Source: Leclercia adecarboxylata (GTDB taxonomy: Bacteria > Pseudomonadota > Gammaproteobacteria > Enterobacterales > Enterobacteriaceae). Taken from it: a DNA stretch of 64,000 nt. A program made the translations under genes and the position numbers. Numbering within the stretch: position 1 is the first letter of the stretch; each line of letters starts with the position of its first letter. The stretch lies in the NCBI RefSeq assembly GCF_006171285.1, contig NZ_CP040889.1, positions 3,596,001 to 3,660,000 of the forward strand, written 5' to 3'. This document shows positions 26,274 to 35,683 of this stretch, in pieces. Under the pieces are notes generated by a model, which ran no database searches, was not told the DNA's origin, and saw nothing but the letters and a program-made list of their open reading frames with translations.

Positions 26274-26846
26274 ATGTCCACCATCACCCTTACCGCCTTC
26301 TGGCGGAACCAGCAAATCGCGCACGGTAGCCTGAGCGAACTGTTGCAGCAGCTACAATCCGCTAACATCGGCAGTGAAACCGTTTTCATCTTTAACGATC
26401 GCAGCGGAAAACGCCTCGATATTCACGTTAATGGGGATATCCCCAGCGCCCTGGCGGTTTATCCGGAGCTGGCGGAAAGCAACGTTGTTAAATCCCGCGG
26501 ACGGCCAAAACTGGGCGTGTCGGCGAAAGAGGTGACCCTGTTGCCCCGTCACTGGGAGTGGCTGGCCACGCAACCCGGCGGAGCGTCCGCCACGCTGCGC
26601 AGGCTTATCGATCAGGCGAGGAAAACCGCCAAACCGGTGGATAGCAAGCGTCAGCGGCACGATCGCGCCTATCACTTTATGTACGAGATGGCGGGGGATC
26701 TTCCTGGCTATGAGGAGGGCATTCGCGCGCTGTTTGCCGACGATGAGGCGGCGTTTACCGCGTGTATTGCCGGCTGGCCTGAGGATCTCCGCCGGTACGC
26801 GCTGCGGTTAGCCTTTGGGAAAGACGAGGAGAATCCGGGTAGCTGA
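26274..26846 (+). CDS. DUF2239 family protein with a putative ribbon-helix-helix segment
   Basis: A 190-residue protein of the DUF2239 family, recognised from the GRPKLGVSAKEVTLLPRHWE block and the C-terminal MAGDLPGYEEGIRALF and WPEDLRRY segments. Residues 76-117 read as a basic arm, a short beta strand (EVTLL) and two helices (RHWEWLATQ, ASATLRRLIDQARK), the shape of an RHH/CopG-type DNA-binding unit. No function is established for the family that I know of. Together with two matching palindromes directly upstream, this suggests an autoregulated transcription factor. AAGG 8 bases upstream supports the start at 26274. It precedes crtE by 211 bases on the same strand. Confidence 0.8.
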   Translation: MSTITLTAFWRNQQIAHGSLSELLQQLQSANIGSETVFIFNDRSGKRLDIHVNGDIPSALAVYPELAESNVVKSRGRPKLGVSAKEVTLLPRHWEWLATQPGGASATLRRLIDQARKTAKPVDSKRQRHDRAYHFMYEMAGDLPGYEEGIRALFADDEAAFTACIAGWPEDLRRYALRLAFGKDEENPGS

Positions 26847-27057
26847 AAATCTCTACAAATGTAAATTTTTGTGCAATTTACTGCGAAGTGTTAATTGTAG
26901 TCATTTGATTTTAATGCAATTAAATTTCATCTTTGGTTTCTCTTCTCCCGCCGGGCAACAAAACGCAGAAGGATACGCTACGCTTTGTAAACCATCCTGC
27001 GGCAAGCGTTTTTTACCTCTTCTGCGGACGTCGCCACCAAACACCGGGGAAGCCATT

Positions 27058-27978
27058 ATGACCCTTAGTCATGAAGATGATGTAAAAATGCTGTTGTCTG
27101 CGTTTGAGCAACGTCTCGAACACCTTCTGCCCGCGGGGGAGCAAGAAGGGCAGGTCTATGCCGCCATGCGCGATGCCACGCTGGTCGCCGGTAAGCGAAT
27201 GCGCCCCCTGCTGCTGCTGCTGGCGGCGCGGGATATGGGCTATAAAACCGATTTAACGGGCCTTCTCGATCTGGCCTGCGCCATTGAGATGGTCCACGTC
27301 GCCTCCCTGATCCTCGATGACATGCCCTGCATGGACAATGCCACGCTCCGACGCGGGCGGCCGACGATTCACTATCAGTATGGCGAACACGTGGCGATCC
27401 TGGCGGCGGTGGCGCTGCTCAGCCACGCTTTTTGCGTTATCTCCCGCGCGCCTTTGCTGACCCATGAAGTTAAAGCGCGCGCGACGGCTGAGCTTTCGTC
27501 GTCGGTTGGACATATGGGGCTGGTGCAGGGGCAGTTTCGCGATCTGAACGAGAGCCGTCAGAGCCGAAATGCCGATGAGATCCTGCTGACCAACGAGCTC
27601 AAAACCAGCAGCCTGTTCAACGCCACCCTGCAGCTGGCAGCCATTGCGGCCGACGCACCGCCTCAGGTGAGTGAGCGTCTGCGCTTTTTCGCCCGCGACC
27701 TCGGCCAGGCCTTCCAGCTGATTGATGACCTGACGGATGGCTCAAACGCCAACGGCAAAGATCCCCATCAGGATAAAGATAAATCGACGCTGGTCGCCGT
27801 GCTCGGCGCTGAAAGCGTGTTCCTGCGCCTGCGCGAGCACGTGCGCAGCGCCGATCAGCATCTCGCGACCGCCTGTCAGCCGGGAGATACCACCCGGCAC
27901 TATGTTCACGCCTGGTTTGAAAAACAGCTGACGCTGATCAGCCAGAGCCTGTCGTTATCCCTGTCGGAGTGTCAATGA
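27058..27978 (+). CDS. crtE: Geranylgeranyl diphosphate synthase CrtE
   Basis: A 306-residue trans-prenyltransferase making the C20 precursor GGPP from FPP or smaller allylic diphosphates and IPP. The first Asp-rich motif is [10 protein letters not shown] at about residues 84-93 and the second is LIDDLTD at about 221-227; the [10 protein letters not shown] substrate-binding element is present near residue 45. The start at 27058 (MTLSHEDD) has a GGGGAAG site upstream; the frame stays open earlier but without support. First gene of the carotenoid operon; its stop overlaps the idi start (ATGA). Confidence 0.95.
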   Translation: MTLSHEDDVKMLLSAFEQRLEHLLPAGEQEGQVYAAMRDATLVAGKRMRPLLLLLAARDMGYKTDLTGLLDLACAIEMVHVASLILDDMPCMDNATLRRGRPTIHYQYGEHVAILAAVALLSHAFCVISRAPLLTHEVKARATAELSSSVGHMGLVQGQFRDLNESRQSRNADEILLTNELKTSSLFNATLQLAAIAADAPPQVSERLRFFARDLGQAFQLIDDLTDGSNANGKDPHQDKDKSTLVAVLGAESVFLRLREHVRSADQHLATACQPGDTTRHYVHAWFEKQLTLISQSLSLSLSECQ

Positions 27979-29003
27979 GCAGCCTGTCGCAACGTAAAAG
28001 CGATCATCTCGATATCGTACTGAACGGCACGCCCGGCACAAAAAAGTGTACCAGCGGCTTCGAAAAATGGCGTTTCGGGCACTGCGCCCTGCCCGAACTG
28101 CATTTTGATGAGATTGACCTTTCGACCTCGCTGTTTGGCCGCACCCTGAACGCACCGCTGCTGATAAGCTCCATGACCGGCGGCACCCGCCGGGCAAGCC
28201 AGATCAACCAGCATCTGGCCACCGCCGCGCAGGCGCTGGGCCTGGCGATGGGGGTAGGGTCCCAGCGCGTGGCGCTTGAGAGCGAGGCCAGGCACGGCCT
28301 GACGCGCGAGCTGCGCGCCTTTGCTCCGGACATTGTACTGATGGCGAACCTCGGCGCGGCGCAAATCGCCGGGCGACAGGGGCTCGACTATGCCCAGCGC
28401 GCCGTCGAGACCCTCGCGGCGGATGCGCTGATTATCCACCTCAACCCGCTGCAGGAGGCGCTGCAGCACGGCGGGGATCGCAACTGGTGCGGGGTTATCG
28501 ACGCTATCCATCGCACCGTGGAGGCGCTGCATGTCCCGGTGGTGGTCAAAGAGGTGGGCAACGGGCTTTCGGTGCCGGTAGCCCGCCAACTGGCTGCGGC
28601 GGGCGTGGCGATGCTCGACGTTGCCGGTGCCGGGGGCACCAGCTGGGCGGCGGTGGAGGGCGAACGCGCCGTCACCGCGCATGCCCGGGAAGTGGCGATG
28701 GCCTTTGCCGACTGGGGCATTCCCACCGCGACGGCGCTGCAGGATCTGCATCAGGCGCTGCCCGACATGCCGCTGGTGGCCTCGGGCGGGATCGCCAACG
28801 GCATCGAGGTGGCAAAAGCGATCCGCTTAGGTGCAAGCGTAGTGGGTCAGGCCGCCGGAGTGCTGCACAGCGCGTTGACCTCCAGCGAGGCGGTTATCGA
28901 CCATTTTCAGGTGATCATCGACCAGCTGCGCGTCGCCTGTTTCTGCACCGGGAGCGCAAACCTGGCGCAGCTGCGTCAGGCCACGCTGGTGGCCCAGACC
29001 TGA
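27975..29003 (+). CDS. idi: Type 2 isopentenyl-diphosphate delta-isomerase (FMN-dependent)
   Basis: A 342-residue type 2 isomerase (Fni), unrelated to the E. coli type 1 Idi. TIM-barrel flavoprotein features: LLISSMTGG near residue 60, the [18 protein letters not shown] loop, VVKEVGNG, and the phosphate-binding [15 protein letters not shown] and GAxxVGQA near the C-terminus. It interconverts IPP and DMAPP using reduced FMN, boosting prenyl supply for crtE. The ATG at 27975 overlaps the crtE stop; a GTG six bases earlier is less likely. Its stop overlaps the crtY start (TGATG). Confidence 0.93.
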   Translation: MSSLSQRKSDHLDIVLNGTPGTKKCTSGFEKWRFGHCALPELHFDEIDLSTSLFGRTLNAPLLISSMTGGTRRASQINQHLATAAQALGLAMGVGSQRVALESEARHGLTRELRAFAPDIVLMANLGAAQIAGRQGLDYAQRAVETLAADALIIHLNPLQEALQHGGDRNWCGVIDAIHRTVEALHVPVVVKEVGNGLSVPVARQLAAAGVAMLDVAGAGGTSWAAVEGERAVTAHAREVAMAFADWGIPTATALQDLHQALPDMPLVASGGIANGIEVAKAIRLGASVVGQAAGVLHSALTSSEAVIDHFQVIIDQLRVACFCTGSANLAQLRQATLVAQT

Positions 29004-30178
29004 TGGCGCCAGCGTGGGACCTCATCCTGGCAGGGGGCGGGCTGGCAAATGGCCTGATTGCCTTACGCTTGCGACAGCAGCGCCCGGAACTGCGCGTGCT
29101 GCTCCTCGATGCCGACAGTAAGCCTGGGGGGAATCACACCTGGTCCTTTCATGAGGCCGACCTTACCCCGGAACAGCATCAGTGGGTGGCCCCGCTGGTG
29201 GCCCATCGCTGGCAGGGCTACGATGTCCGCTTTCCCGGACTCAGCCGTACCCTTGTCGGGGAGTATCTCAGCATCACCTCCACGCGTTTTGCCGATGTGC
29301 TGACCGGGACCTGTGGCGACACTCTGCGTACTCACGCCGTTATCACCGCGCTAACCCCGACGTCGGTGACGCTTGCCGACGGCACAACACTGCAGGCCCG
29401 GGCGGTCATCGATGGCCGGGGCTACAGGCCGGACAGGCATCTCCACACCGGCAGCCAGTCCTTTCTCGGGCAAGAGTGGCGTCTGAGCCAGCCTCACGGC
29501 CTGACGCGACCGATCCTGATGGACGCCACGGTCAACCAGCAGGGCGGGTATCGCTTTGTCTACACGCTGCCGCTTTCCGCCACTGAGCTCTTAATCGAAG
29601 ACACCCACTACGTTGACGCCGCTCGCCTGGATCTGGACGTCGCCCGGCAAAACATCGCTGACTATGCCCGTCAGCAGGGCTGGGCGCTGGAGCGCCTCAA
29701 CCGTGAAGAGCAGGGCCATCTGCCGATTATGCTGGCGGGGGATTTCCAGGCCAGCTGGCAGGCGAAGGATAAACAGCCGTGCAGCGGCCTGCGCGCCGGG
29801 CTGTTTCATGCCACCACCGGCTATTCGCTGCCCCACGCGGTGGCGCTGGCCGAGGCCATTGCCGCAAGCGCGGAGATCGACGCGGCGACACTTTTTTCCG
29901 TTATCCATCGCTACGCCCTGCGCCAGTGGCGCGAGCAGCGCTTTTTCCGCACCCTTAACCGCATGCTATTCCTGGCGGGGGATGCCGATAAACGCTGGCA
30001 GGTGATGCAGCGGTTTTACTCTCTTAACGAAGGGCTGATCGCCCGCTTTTACGCCGGGCAGATAACCCTGGCCGATAAAGCGCGGATCCTGGCAGGTAAG
30101 CCCCCGGTTCCCGTCGGCGAAGCGATGCTCGCCATACTGAAACTCACTCCCCGGATGCGAGCGTTTCACCATGAATAA
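29003..30178 (+). CDS. crtY: Lycopene beta-cyclase CrtY
   Basis: A 391-residue flavin-dependent cyclase that closes both beta rings of lycopene to give beta-carotene. The N-terminal dinucleotide-binding motif is DLILAGGGLANGLIALRL, followed by GGNHTWSFHE, which is typical of the CrtY family, and a C-terminal LNRMLFLAGD region. It begins at the ATG overlapping the idi stop and ends 8 bases inside crtI, so it is translationally coupled on both sides. The longer frame running back through idi is out-of-frame read-through, not coding. Confidence 0.95.
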   Translation: MAPAWDLILAGGGLANGLIALRLRQQRPELRVLLLDADSKPGGNHTWSFHEADLTPEQHQWVAPLVAHRWQGYDVRFPGLSRTLVGEYLSITSTRFADVLTGTCGDTLRTHAVITALTPTSVTLADGTTLQARAVIDGRGYRPDRHLHTGSQSFLGQEWRLSQPHGLTRPILMDATVNQQGGYRFVYTLPLSATELLIEDTHYVDAARLDLDVARQNIADYARQQGWALERLNREEQGHLPIMLAGDFQASWQAKDKQPCSGLRAGLFHATTGYSLPHAVALAEAIAASAEIDAATLFSVIHRYALRQWREQRFFRTLNRMLFLAGDADKRWQVMQRFYSLNEGLIARFYAGQITLADKARILAGKPPVPVGEAMLAILKLTPRMRAFHHE

Positions 30179-31649
30179 AACAGTGATTATTGGCGCTGGT
30201 TTTGGCGGATTAGCGCTGGCCATTCGGCTGCAGGCGCAGGGCATCGACACGCTTCTGCTGGAGCAGCGGGATAAGCCCGGCGGGCGCGCCTACGTTTATC
30301 AGGATCACGGCTTCACCTTTGACGCCGGGCCGACGGTGATAACCGATCCCAGCGCCATCGAAGAGTTATTCACCCTGGCTGGCAAACGCATGGCGGATTA
30401 TGTCGAGCTGCTGCCGGTAACGCCTTTCTATCGCCTGTGCTGGGAGACGGGCGAAGTGTTTGATTACGACAACGTGCAGACCCGGCTGGAAGAGCAAATC
30501 CGCCGTTTCAATCCGCGCGACGTGGAGGGCTATCGCAAGTTTCACGCCTACTCCCGGGAGGTGTTTAACGAGGGGTATCTCAAACTCGGCACGGTGCCGT
30601 TCCTCTCATTTCGCGACATGCTCCGCGCCGGGCCGCAGCTTACCCGTCTGCAGGCCTGGCGCAGCGTCTACAGCATGGTCTCGCGTTTTATCGAGAACGA
30701 ACAGCTCCGCCAGGCGTTCTCCTTTCACTCCCTGCTGGTGGGGGGCAATCCGTTTGCCACCTCGTCGATTTATACCCTGATCCACGCCCTTGAGCGTGAG
30801 TGGGGCGTCTGGTTTGCCCGCGGCGGGACCGGGGCGCTGGTGCAGGGGCTGGTGAAGCTCTATCAGGATCTGGGCGGCGAACTTCAACTGAATGCAGAGG
30901 TGACCCGGCTGGAGGCCGAGGGGGATCGCATTAGCGCCGTGACGCTGAAAGATGGCCGGACGATCCCGACCGCGGCGGTGGCCTCCAATGCCGACGTGGT
31001 GCATACCTATGAAAAGCTGCTGGGGCATCATCCGACGGGGGCGGCGCGCGCGGCGTCCCTTAAGCGCAAACGCATGAGTAATTCGCTGTTTGTGCTCTAT
31101 TTTGGCCTGAACAAGCAGCACGATCTGGCCCATCACACGGTCTGTTTTGGGCCGCGCTACAAAGCGCTGATCGACGAAATTTTCAATAAAAACGCCCTGG
31201 CGGAGGATTTTTCCCTCTACCTTCACGCCCCCTGCGTCACCGATCCCTCCCTGGCACCGCCGGGCTGCGGCAGCTATTACGTGTTAGCCCCGGTGCCCCA
31301 TTTAGGCACAGCGGATCTCGACTGGGCCGTCGAGGGGCCGCGCCTGCGCGACAGGATTTTTGCCTATCTCGAAGCCCACTACATGCCGGGGCTGCGCAGC
31401 CAGCTGGTGACCCACCGCATGTTTACCCCGTTTGATTTTCGCGACCAGCTGGGTGCGCATCTGGGATCCGCCTTTTCGGTCGAACCGATCCTGCGCCAGA
31501 GCGCCTGGTTCCGGCCGCACAATCGCGACAGCCGGATCCCCAATCTGTACCTGGTCGGCGCCGGTACGCATCCGGGAGCCGGTATCCCCGGGGTGATCAG
31601 CTCGGCAAAAGCGACGGCAGGACTGATGCTGGAGGCGCTCTCCCGATGA
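30171..31649 (+). CDS. crtI: Phytoene desaturase (lycopene-forming) CrtI
   Basis: A 492-residue bacterial-type desaturase. FAD-binding motif at the N-terminus (VIIGAGFGGLALAIRLQAQG, then LLEQRDKPGGRAY) and the bacterial desaturase signature near the C-terminus (GAGTHPGAGIPGVISSAKAT). It introduces four double bonds into phytoene to make lycopene. Membrane-associated, FAD-dependent. It overlaps crtY by 8 bases and crtB by 4. Confidence 0.97.
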   Translation: MNKTVIIGAGFGGLALAIRLQAQGIDTLLLEQRDKPGGRAYVYQDHGFTFDAGPTVITDPSAIEELFTLAGKRMADYVELLPVTPFYRLCWETGEVFDYDNVQTRLEEQIRRFNPRDVEGYRKFHAYSREVFNEGYLKLGTVPFLSFRDMLRAGPQLTRLQAWRSVYSMVSRFIENEQLRQAFSFHSLLVGGNPFATSSIYTLIHALEREWGVWFARGGTGALVQGLVKLYQDLGGELQLNAEVTRLEAEGDRISAVTLKDGRTIPTAAVASNADVVHTYEKLLGHHPTGAARAASLKRKRMSNSLFVLYFGLNKQHDLAHHTVCFGPRYKALIDEIFNKNALAEDFSLYLHAPCVTDPSLAPPGCGSYYVLAPVPHLGTADLDWAVEGPRLRDRIFAYLEAHYMPGLRSQLVTHRMFTPFDFRDQLGAHLGSAFSVEPILRQSAWFRPHNRDSRIPNLYLVGAGTHPGAGIPGVISSAKATAGLMLEALSR

Positions 31650-32572
31650 ACACGACCCTGATGGATCACGCCACCGACACCATCGCCGTGGGCTCGAAAA
31701 GTTTTGCCACCGCGGCGAAGCTTTTTGATCCCGCCACCCGACGCAGCGTGCTGATGCTCTACGCCTGGTGCCGGTACTGCGACGATGTGATCGACGGGCA
31801 GGAGCTGGGGTTTAACGCCGCGCCTGTCGACAGCGCCCTGGCAGAAGAGCGTATGGCGATGCTCAAAAACCAGACCCGACGCGCCTGGGAGGGGGCGGAG
31901 ATGAGCGAGCCCGCCTTTGCTGCTTTTCAGGAGGTGGCGCTGGGCCACAACATCCCGCTCCAGCTGGCTTACGATCATCTCGACGGCTTTGCCATGGACG
32001 TGCGCGAGACCCATTACGAGACGTTAGACGACACCCTGCAGTACTGCTATCGCGTGGCGGGCGTGGTCGGATTGATGATGGCGAGGGTGATGGGCGTGCG
32101 CGACGAGGCGGTGCTCGATCGCGCCTGTGATTTAGGCCTGGCGTTCCAGTTGACCAATATCGCAAGGGATATTGTCGATGATGCCCGGGTTGGCCGCTGC
32201 TATCTGCCCGCTCAATGGCTGGCAGAGGCGAAAATCGACCCGCAGGCGCTTGCTGCATCGCAGACCCGCGAACCGCTGGCGGCTCTTGCCCAGAGGCTGG
32301 TGGCGGAAGCCGAGCCTTATTATGCCTCTGCCCGGCAAGGGCTGGCCGGGCTGCCTCTGCGATCCGCATGGGCGATTGCCTCGGCGCACGGGGTGTACCG
32401 CGAAATTGGCGTGAAGGTGAGCGCGGCGGGGCCCCGCGCCTGGGATACAAGGCAGGGCACCAGCGACCTTGAAAAAGCAGGCTTACTGCTGAAAGGCGCC
32501 GGGCTGGCGCTTACTTCTCGTTTTGCGACGCCGACGCCGCGCCCGTCCGGGCTCTGGCAGCGCCCTCGCTAG
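31646..32572 (+). CDS. crtB: Phytoene synthase CrtB
   Basis: A 308-residue head-to-head prenyl synthase joining two GGPP molecules to phytoene. Both Asp-rich Mg-binding motifs are present: YCDDVIDG near residue 50 and DIVDDARVGRCYLP near residue 175, within the phytoene/squalene synthase signature. The start overlaps the crtI stop (ATGA). Its last 62 bases overlap the 3' end of the convergent crtZ. Confidence 0.96.
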   Translation: MNTTLMDHATDTIAVGSKSFATAAKLFDPATRRSVLMLYAWCRYCDDVIDGQELGFNAAPVDSALAEERMAMLKNQTRRAWEGAEMSEPAFAAFQEVALGHNIPLQLAYDHLDGFAMDVRETHYETLDDTLQYCYRVAGVVGLMMARVMGVRDEAVLDRACDLGLAFQLTNIARDIVDDARVGRCYLPAQWLAEAKIDPQALAASQTREPLAALAQRLVAEAEPYYASARQGLAGLPLRSAWAIASAHGVYREIGVKVSAAGPRAWDTRQGTSDLEKAGLLLKGAGLALTSRFATPTPRPSGLWQRPR

Positions 32573-33047
32573 CCGCGCGATGCGCCTTGCGCTGGCGTAA
32601 GGTGGCCTGCAGTTTGTCTATCGGCGGCGCATACAGAAATCCAAAGGAGACGCACTCCTCCTTGCCCCGTACCGCGTGGTGCAGACGGTGCGCCAGATAA
32701 AGACGCTTGAGATAACCCTTGCGCGGAATATAGCGAAACGGCCAGCGCTGATGCACCAGCCCGTCATGCACTATAAAGTAGAGCGCGCCGTAAGCCGTCA
32801 TCCCGGCCCCAATCCACTGCAGCGGCCATATGCCCCAGGTTCCCAACGCAATCAGCACAATCGCCAGCACGGCAAACACCACGGCGTAGAGGTCGTTCAC
32901 CTCAAACCAGCCCGTGCGCGGTTCGTGATGCGATTCGTGCCATCCCCATCCCCAGCCATGCATGATGTACTTGTGGGCAAGGGCAGCGATTAACTCCATG
33001 GCGGCAACGGTTAAAAGCACAATCACTGTGTTGTACAACGCGAGCAT
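32511..33047 (-). CDS. crtZ: Beta-carotene hydroxylase CrtZ
   Basis: A 178-residue di-iron membrane hydroxylase adding 3- and 3'-hydroxyls to beta-carotene, giving zeaxanthin. The His clusters are HKYIMHGWGW, WHESHHEPR, HDGLVHQRW and HRLHHAVRG, with three or four membrane segments between. The C-terminal 25 residues are Ala/Arg-rich and run antisense over the end of crtB. It is the usual lone minus-strand gene of enterobacterial crt clusters. The glucosyltransferase crtX, found in Pantoea and Cronobacter clusters between idi/crtE and crtY, is absent here. Confidence 0.95.
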   Translation of the reverse strand: MLALYNTVIVLLTVAAMELIAALAHKYIMHGWGWGWHESHHEPRTGWFEVNDLYAVVFAVLAIVLIALGTWGIWPLQWIGAGMTAYGALYFIVHDGLVHQRWPFRYIPRKGYLKRLYLAHRLHHAVRGKEECVSFGFLYAPPIDKLQATLRQRKAHRAASEGAARARTGAASASQNEK

Positions 33048-33169
33048 TGGGGCTCCTTGGGCTCGGGATGAATTTAGCTGACAGTTAAGCGTAACACCTA
33101 ATTGGGGAAAGGGTGGGAAGGCAGATGGGAAGCGACGTTGTGAATGGTGAGATGGCGGATTTCACCCAA

Positions 33170-33213
33170 CAAAAAACCCATCAACCTTGAACCAAAACGG
33201 CGGGGTTGATGGG
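33170..33213 (-). terminator. Terminator of ybjL
   Basis: CCCATCAACC (33177-33186) pairs with GGTTGATGGG (33204-33213), a 10-bp stem; on the minus strand it is followed by TTTTTTG. It lies about 110 bases past the ybjL stop. Confidence 0.8.
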
Positions 33214-33322
33214 CTCCACAAATTGGGGACATCAAAGAAAAGCAGTGGCAATAGTTATGACTGACGTCTGGGGGAAAAGTTCTGCGCATAGCGAAAATTT
33301 TTTCGCCATTGCGCAAATTTTT

Positions 33323-35008
33323 TTATCCCAGCCCCGGCCAGATGATGATGATTAGCGTGCCCGCGAGGGTTAACAGCACGTTAGCGATAGCATAGGTGCC
33401 AGCATACCCCAGCGCGGGAATGTTGCTCCGCGCGGTATCGCTGATGATTTCCATTGCCGGGGCGCAGGTACGGGCCCCCATCATCGCGCCAAACAGCATG
33501 GCGCGGTTCATGCGCAGCACATAGGCGCCGAACAGGAAACAGATAACCACCGGCACCAGGCTGACGATCAACCCGGCCACCAGCATCTGCCAGCCTACCG
33601 CGCCCAGGCTGTGGCCAATGCCGCTGCCCGCGCTTAAGCCGACGCCCGCCATAAACACCATCAGGCCGAACTCTTTCACCATGTTCAGCGCGCCCTGAGG
33701 GATATAGCCGAAGGTCGGGTGGTTGGCACGCAGGAAGCCGAGCATGATCCCGGCGAACAATAGTCCGGCGGCGTTGCCGATACCAAAGCTAAAGTTGCTG
33801 AACTGGAAGGTGATCATCCCAATCATCAGGCCGACGATAAAGAAGGCGCAGAAGGCGAGCAGATCGGTCACCTGGCTGTGAATAGAGATAAAGCCGATGC
33901 GGTCGGCAACGGTCTTCACGCGGCGCGTGTCGCCGCTCACCTGCAGCACATCGCCTTTGTTCAGGACAATATTGTCATCGATAGGCATCTCAATCTGGCT
34001 GCGGATCACCCGGTTGAGGAAGCAGCCATGGTCGGTCAGTTTGAGCTGTGCCAGGCGGCGGCCAACGGCGTTGTGGTTTTTAACCACGATCTCTTCGGTG
34101 ACGATGCGCATGTCGAGCAGGTCGCGGTCGAACACCTCTTTGCCGTTACGGAAGCTGGGGTCGAGACGGGCGTGGGCATCCGGGTAGCCGACCAGGGCGA
34201 TGTCGTCGCCCATCTGCAGTACCGCGTCGCCGTCCGGGTTTGCCAGAATACCGTTACGGCGGATGCGTTCGATATAGCAGCCGGTCTGGCGATAAATGCC
34301 CAGCTCGCGCAGGTTTTTGCCGTCCGCCCAGGCCACCAGTTCCGGGCCGACGCGGTAGGCGCGGATCACCGGCAGGTAGACTTTGCGTTTGCTGTCGGTA
34401 TCCAGACCGCGTTCGCGGGCGATTTGCTGGGCGCTGGTCTGCAGATCCTGATGCTGCAGTTTAGGCAGATAGCGTGCGCCGACGATCAGGCTCACCAGGC
34501 CGATCAGATAGGTCAGGGCATAGCCGAGGCTGAGGTGATCCAGCGCCAGCGACAGCTGGGCGTTATCCAGGCCGAGATGACGCAACGTATCCCCAGCGCC
34601 AACCAGCACCGGCGTGGAGGTCATCGAGCCGGCCAGCATCCCCGCCGTCAGGCCGATATCCCAGCCAAACAGTTTGCCTAAGCTTAAGGCGATCAGCAGG
34701 GCGCTGCCGACCATCACCAGCGCCAGCATCAGGTAATTTTTGCCGTCGCGGAAGAAAATAGAAAAAAAGTTGGGGCCAGCTTCAACACCGACGCAAAAAA
34801 TAAACAGCATAAAGCCTAAATTAAGCGCATCGGTGTTAATACTGAAATGCTGCTGGCCTAATAATAATGAGACGACTAAAACGCCAATAGAATTACCCAG
34901 TTGGATTGACCCCAGGCGTAATTTACCCAGGCAGAGGCCCAATGCCAGCACCACAAATAACAGCAGGATGTAATTGCCGTTTAACAATTCTGCGACGTTT
35001 ATGTTCAC
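33323..35008 (-). CDS. ybjL: Putative transport protein YbjL (aspartate:alanine exchanger family)
   Basis: A 561-residue inner-membrane protein of the AAEx family, the E. coli YbjL length. About five membrane segments at each end flank two cytosolic TrkA-C (RCK_C) regulatory domains at about residues 205-375. Substrate in this family is an amino acid or dicarboxylate exchange; YbjL itself is uncharacterised. It is divergent from ybjM with 272 bases between, and it marks the right edge of the carotenoid insertion. Confidence 0.93.
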   Translation of the reverse strand: MNINVAELLNGNYILLLFVVLALGLCLGKLRLGSIQLGNSIGVLVVSLLLGQQHFSINTDALNLGFMLFIFCVGVEAGPNFFSIFFRDGKNYLMLALVMVGSALLIALSLGKLFGWDIGLTAGMLAGSMTSTPVLVGAGDTLRHLGLDNAQLSLALDHLSLGYALTYLIGLVSLIVGARYLPKLQHQDLQTSAQQIARERGLDTDSKRKVYLPVIRAYRVGPELVAWADGKNLRELGIYRQTGCYIERIRRNGILANPDGDAVLQMGDDIALVGYPDAHARLDPSFRNGKEVFDRDLLDMRIVTEEIVVKNHNAVGRRLAQLKLTDHGCFLNRVIRSQIEMPIDDNIVLNKGDVLQVSGDTRRVKTVADRIGFISIHSQVTDLLAFCAFFIVGLMIGMITFQFSNFSFGIGNAAGLLFAGIMLGFLRANHPTFGYIPQGALNMVKEFGLMVFMAGVGLSAGSGIGHSLGAVGWQMLVAGLIVSLVPVVICFLFGAYVLRMNRAMLFGAMMGARTCAPAMEIISDTARSNIPALGYAGTYAIANVLLTLAGTLIIIIWPGLG

Positions 35009-35280
35009 GAAGGATAACTTCTTGTTTACCAGTAAGTGGTTGAAGGGACAGGTGATTTAGGCTACTGTTTGCCCAGCGTTGAGGAGCGCCTGGCTCCTGA
35101 CCGCACACTATAATATATATCGCAAAATAATACCAAACTATTACTTTATTTATAACAGACAGCAACAACTGACAGCGATTGCGTTTCGACGCGCCGTTCA
35201 GGCAGGGAATGCCATATAACTCATCTGACTGTGTGTCCATCGGACGATAAATGAATTTGCCCGCGAAGTAGGGGGACGAT

Positions 35281-35670
35281 TTGAATATTAAACGTAATTG
35301 GTTTGGGGTGGCCTGCTGTTTTTTGCTTTTTACCGGCGTATGCGTCTGCCTGAGGTTTAACGTCAGAGGGGCATTTATTGCCGCCGGGCGTCCTGAGCTG
35401 GGATTATTGTTCTTTACCCTGCCGGGCGCTGCCGCCAGCTTTCTTTCCCGTGGAGGGGAGGTCATCCGCCCGCTGGTGGGGGCGATGCTCGCCGCGCCAA
35501 TCTGTCTGGTGGTGCTGCGCCTGCTGTTTATCCCGTCGCGCACGATAGTGCAGGAGATGGCCTGGTTGCTGAGTGGAATTTTCTGGTGTGCGTTGGGGGC
35601 GTTATTCTTTATGTTTGTGCGTCGGGCGCTGGAGAACCGCCGCCTCAGACTAAAAGCGCCCTCAGAGTGA
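35281..35670 (+). CDS. ybjM: Inner-membrane protein YbjM
   Basis: A 129-residue protein with about four membrane segments, matching E. coli YbjM (125 residues) in pattern (GAFIAAGRPELGLLFFTLPG and WLLSGIFWCALGALFF). The start is a TTG at 35281 after a GGGGGA ribosome site 4 bases upstream; no ATG fits the homologous N-terminus. Function unknown. The 3' end overlaps the grxA terminator hairpin. Confidence 0.85.
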   Translation: MNIKRNWFGVACCFLLFTGVCVCLRFNVRGAFIAAGRPELGLLFFTLPGAAASFLSRGGEVIRPLVGAMLAAPICLVVLRLLFIPSRTIVQEMAWLLSGIFWCALGALFFMFVRRALENRRLRLKAPSE

Positions 35671-35676
35671 GGGCGC
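35652..35676 (-). terminator. Terminator of grxA overlapping the end of ybjM
   Basis: GCGCCCTCA (35656-35664) and TGAGGGCGC (35668-35676) form a perfect 9-3-9 hairpin; on the minus strand it is followed by TTTTAG. The ybjM stop codon lies within it. Confidence 0.75.
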
Positions 35677-35683
35677 GAAAGGC

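Noticed and set aside
27972..28751. 259-residue minus-strand frame within idi
   Set aside because: Shadow of the idi gene with no start support.
28487..29002. N-terminal extension fused in frame to crtY
   Set aside because: The stretch is Gly/Arg-rich read-through of idi in another frame; CrtY begins naturally at the ATG overlapping the idi stop.
22085..33322. Integrative element or prophage carrying the carotenoid genes
   Set aside because: No integrase, excisionase, tRNA target or flanking direct repeat was seen; called an insertion relative to K-12 only.
33878..34681. 267-residue plus-strand frame opposite ybjL
   Set aside because: Shadow of ybjL; no ribosome site and no recognisable fold.
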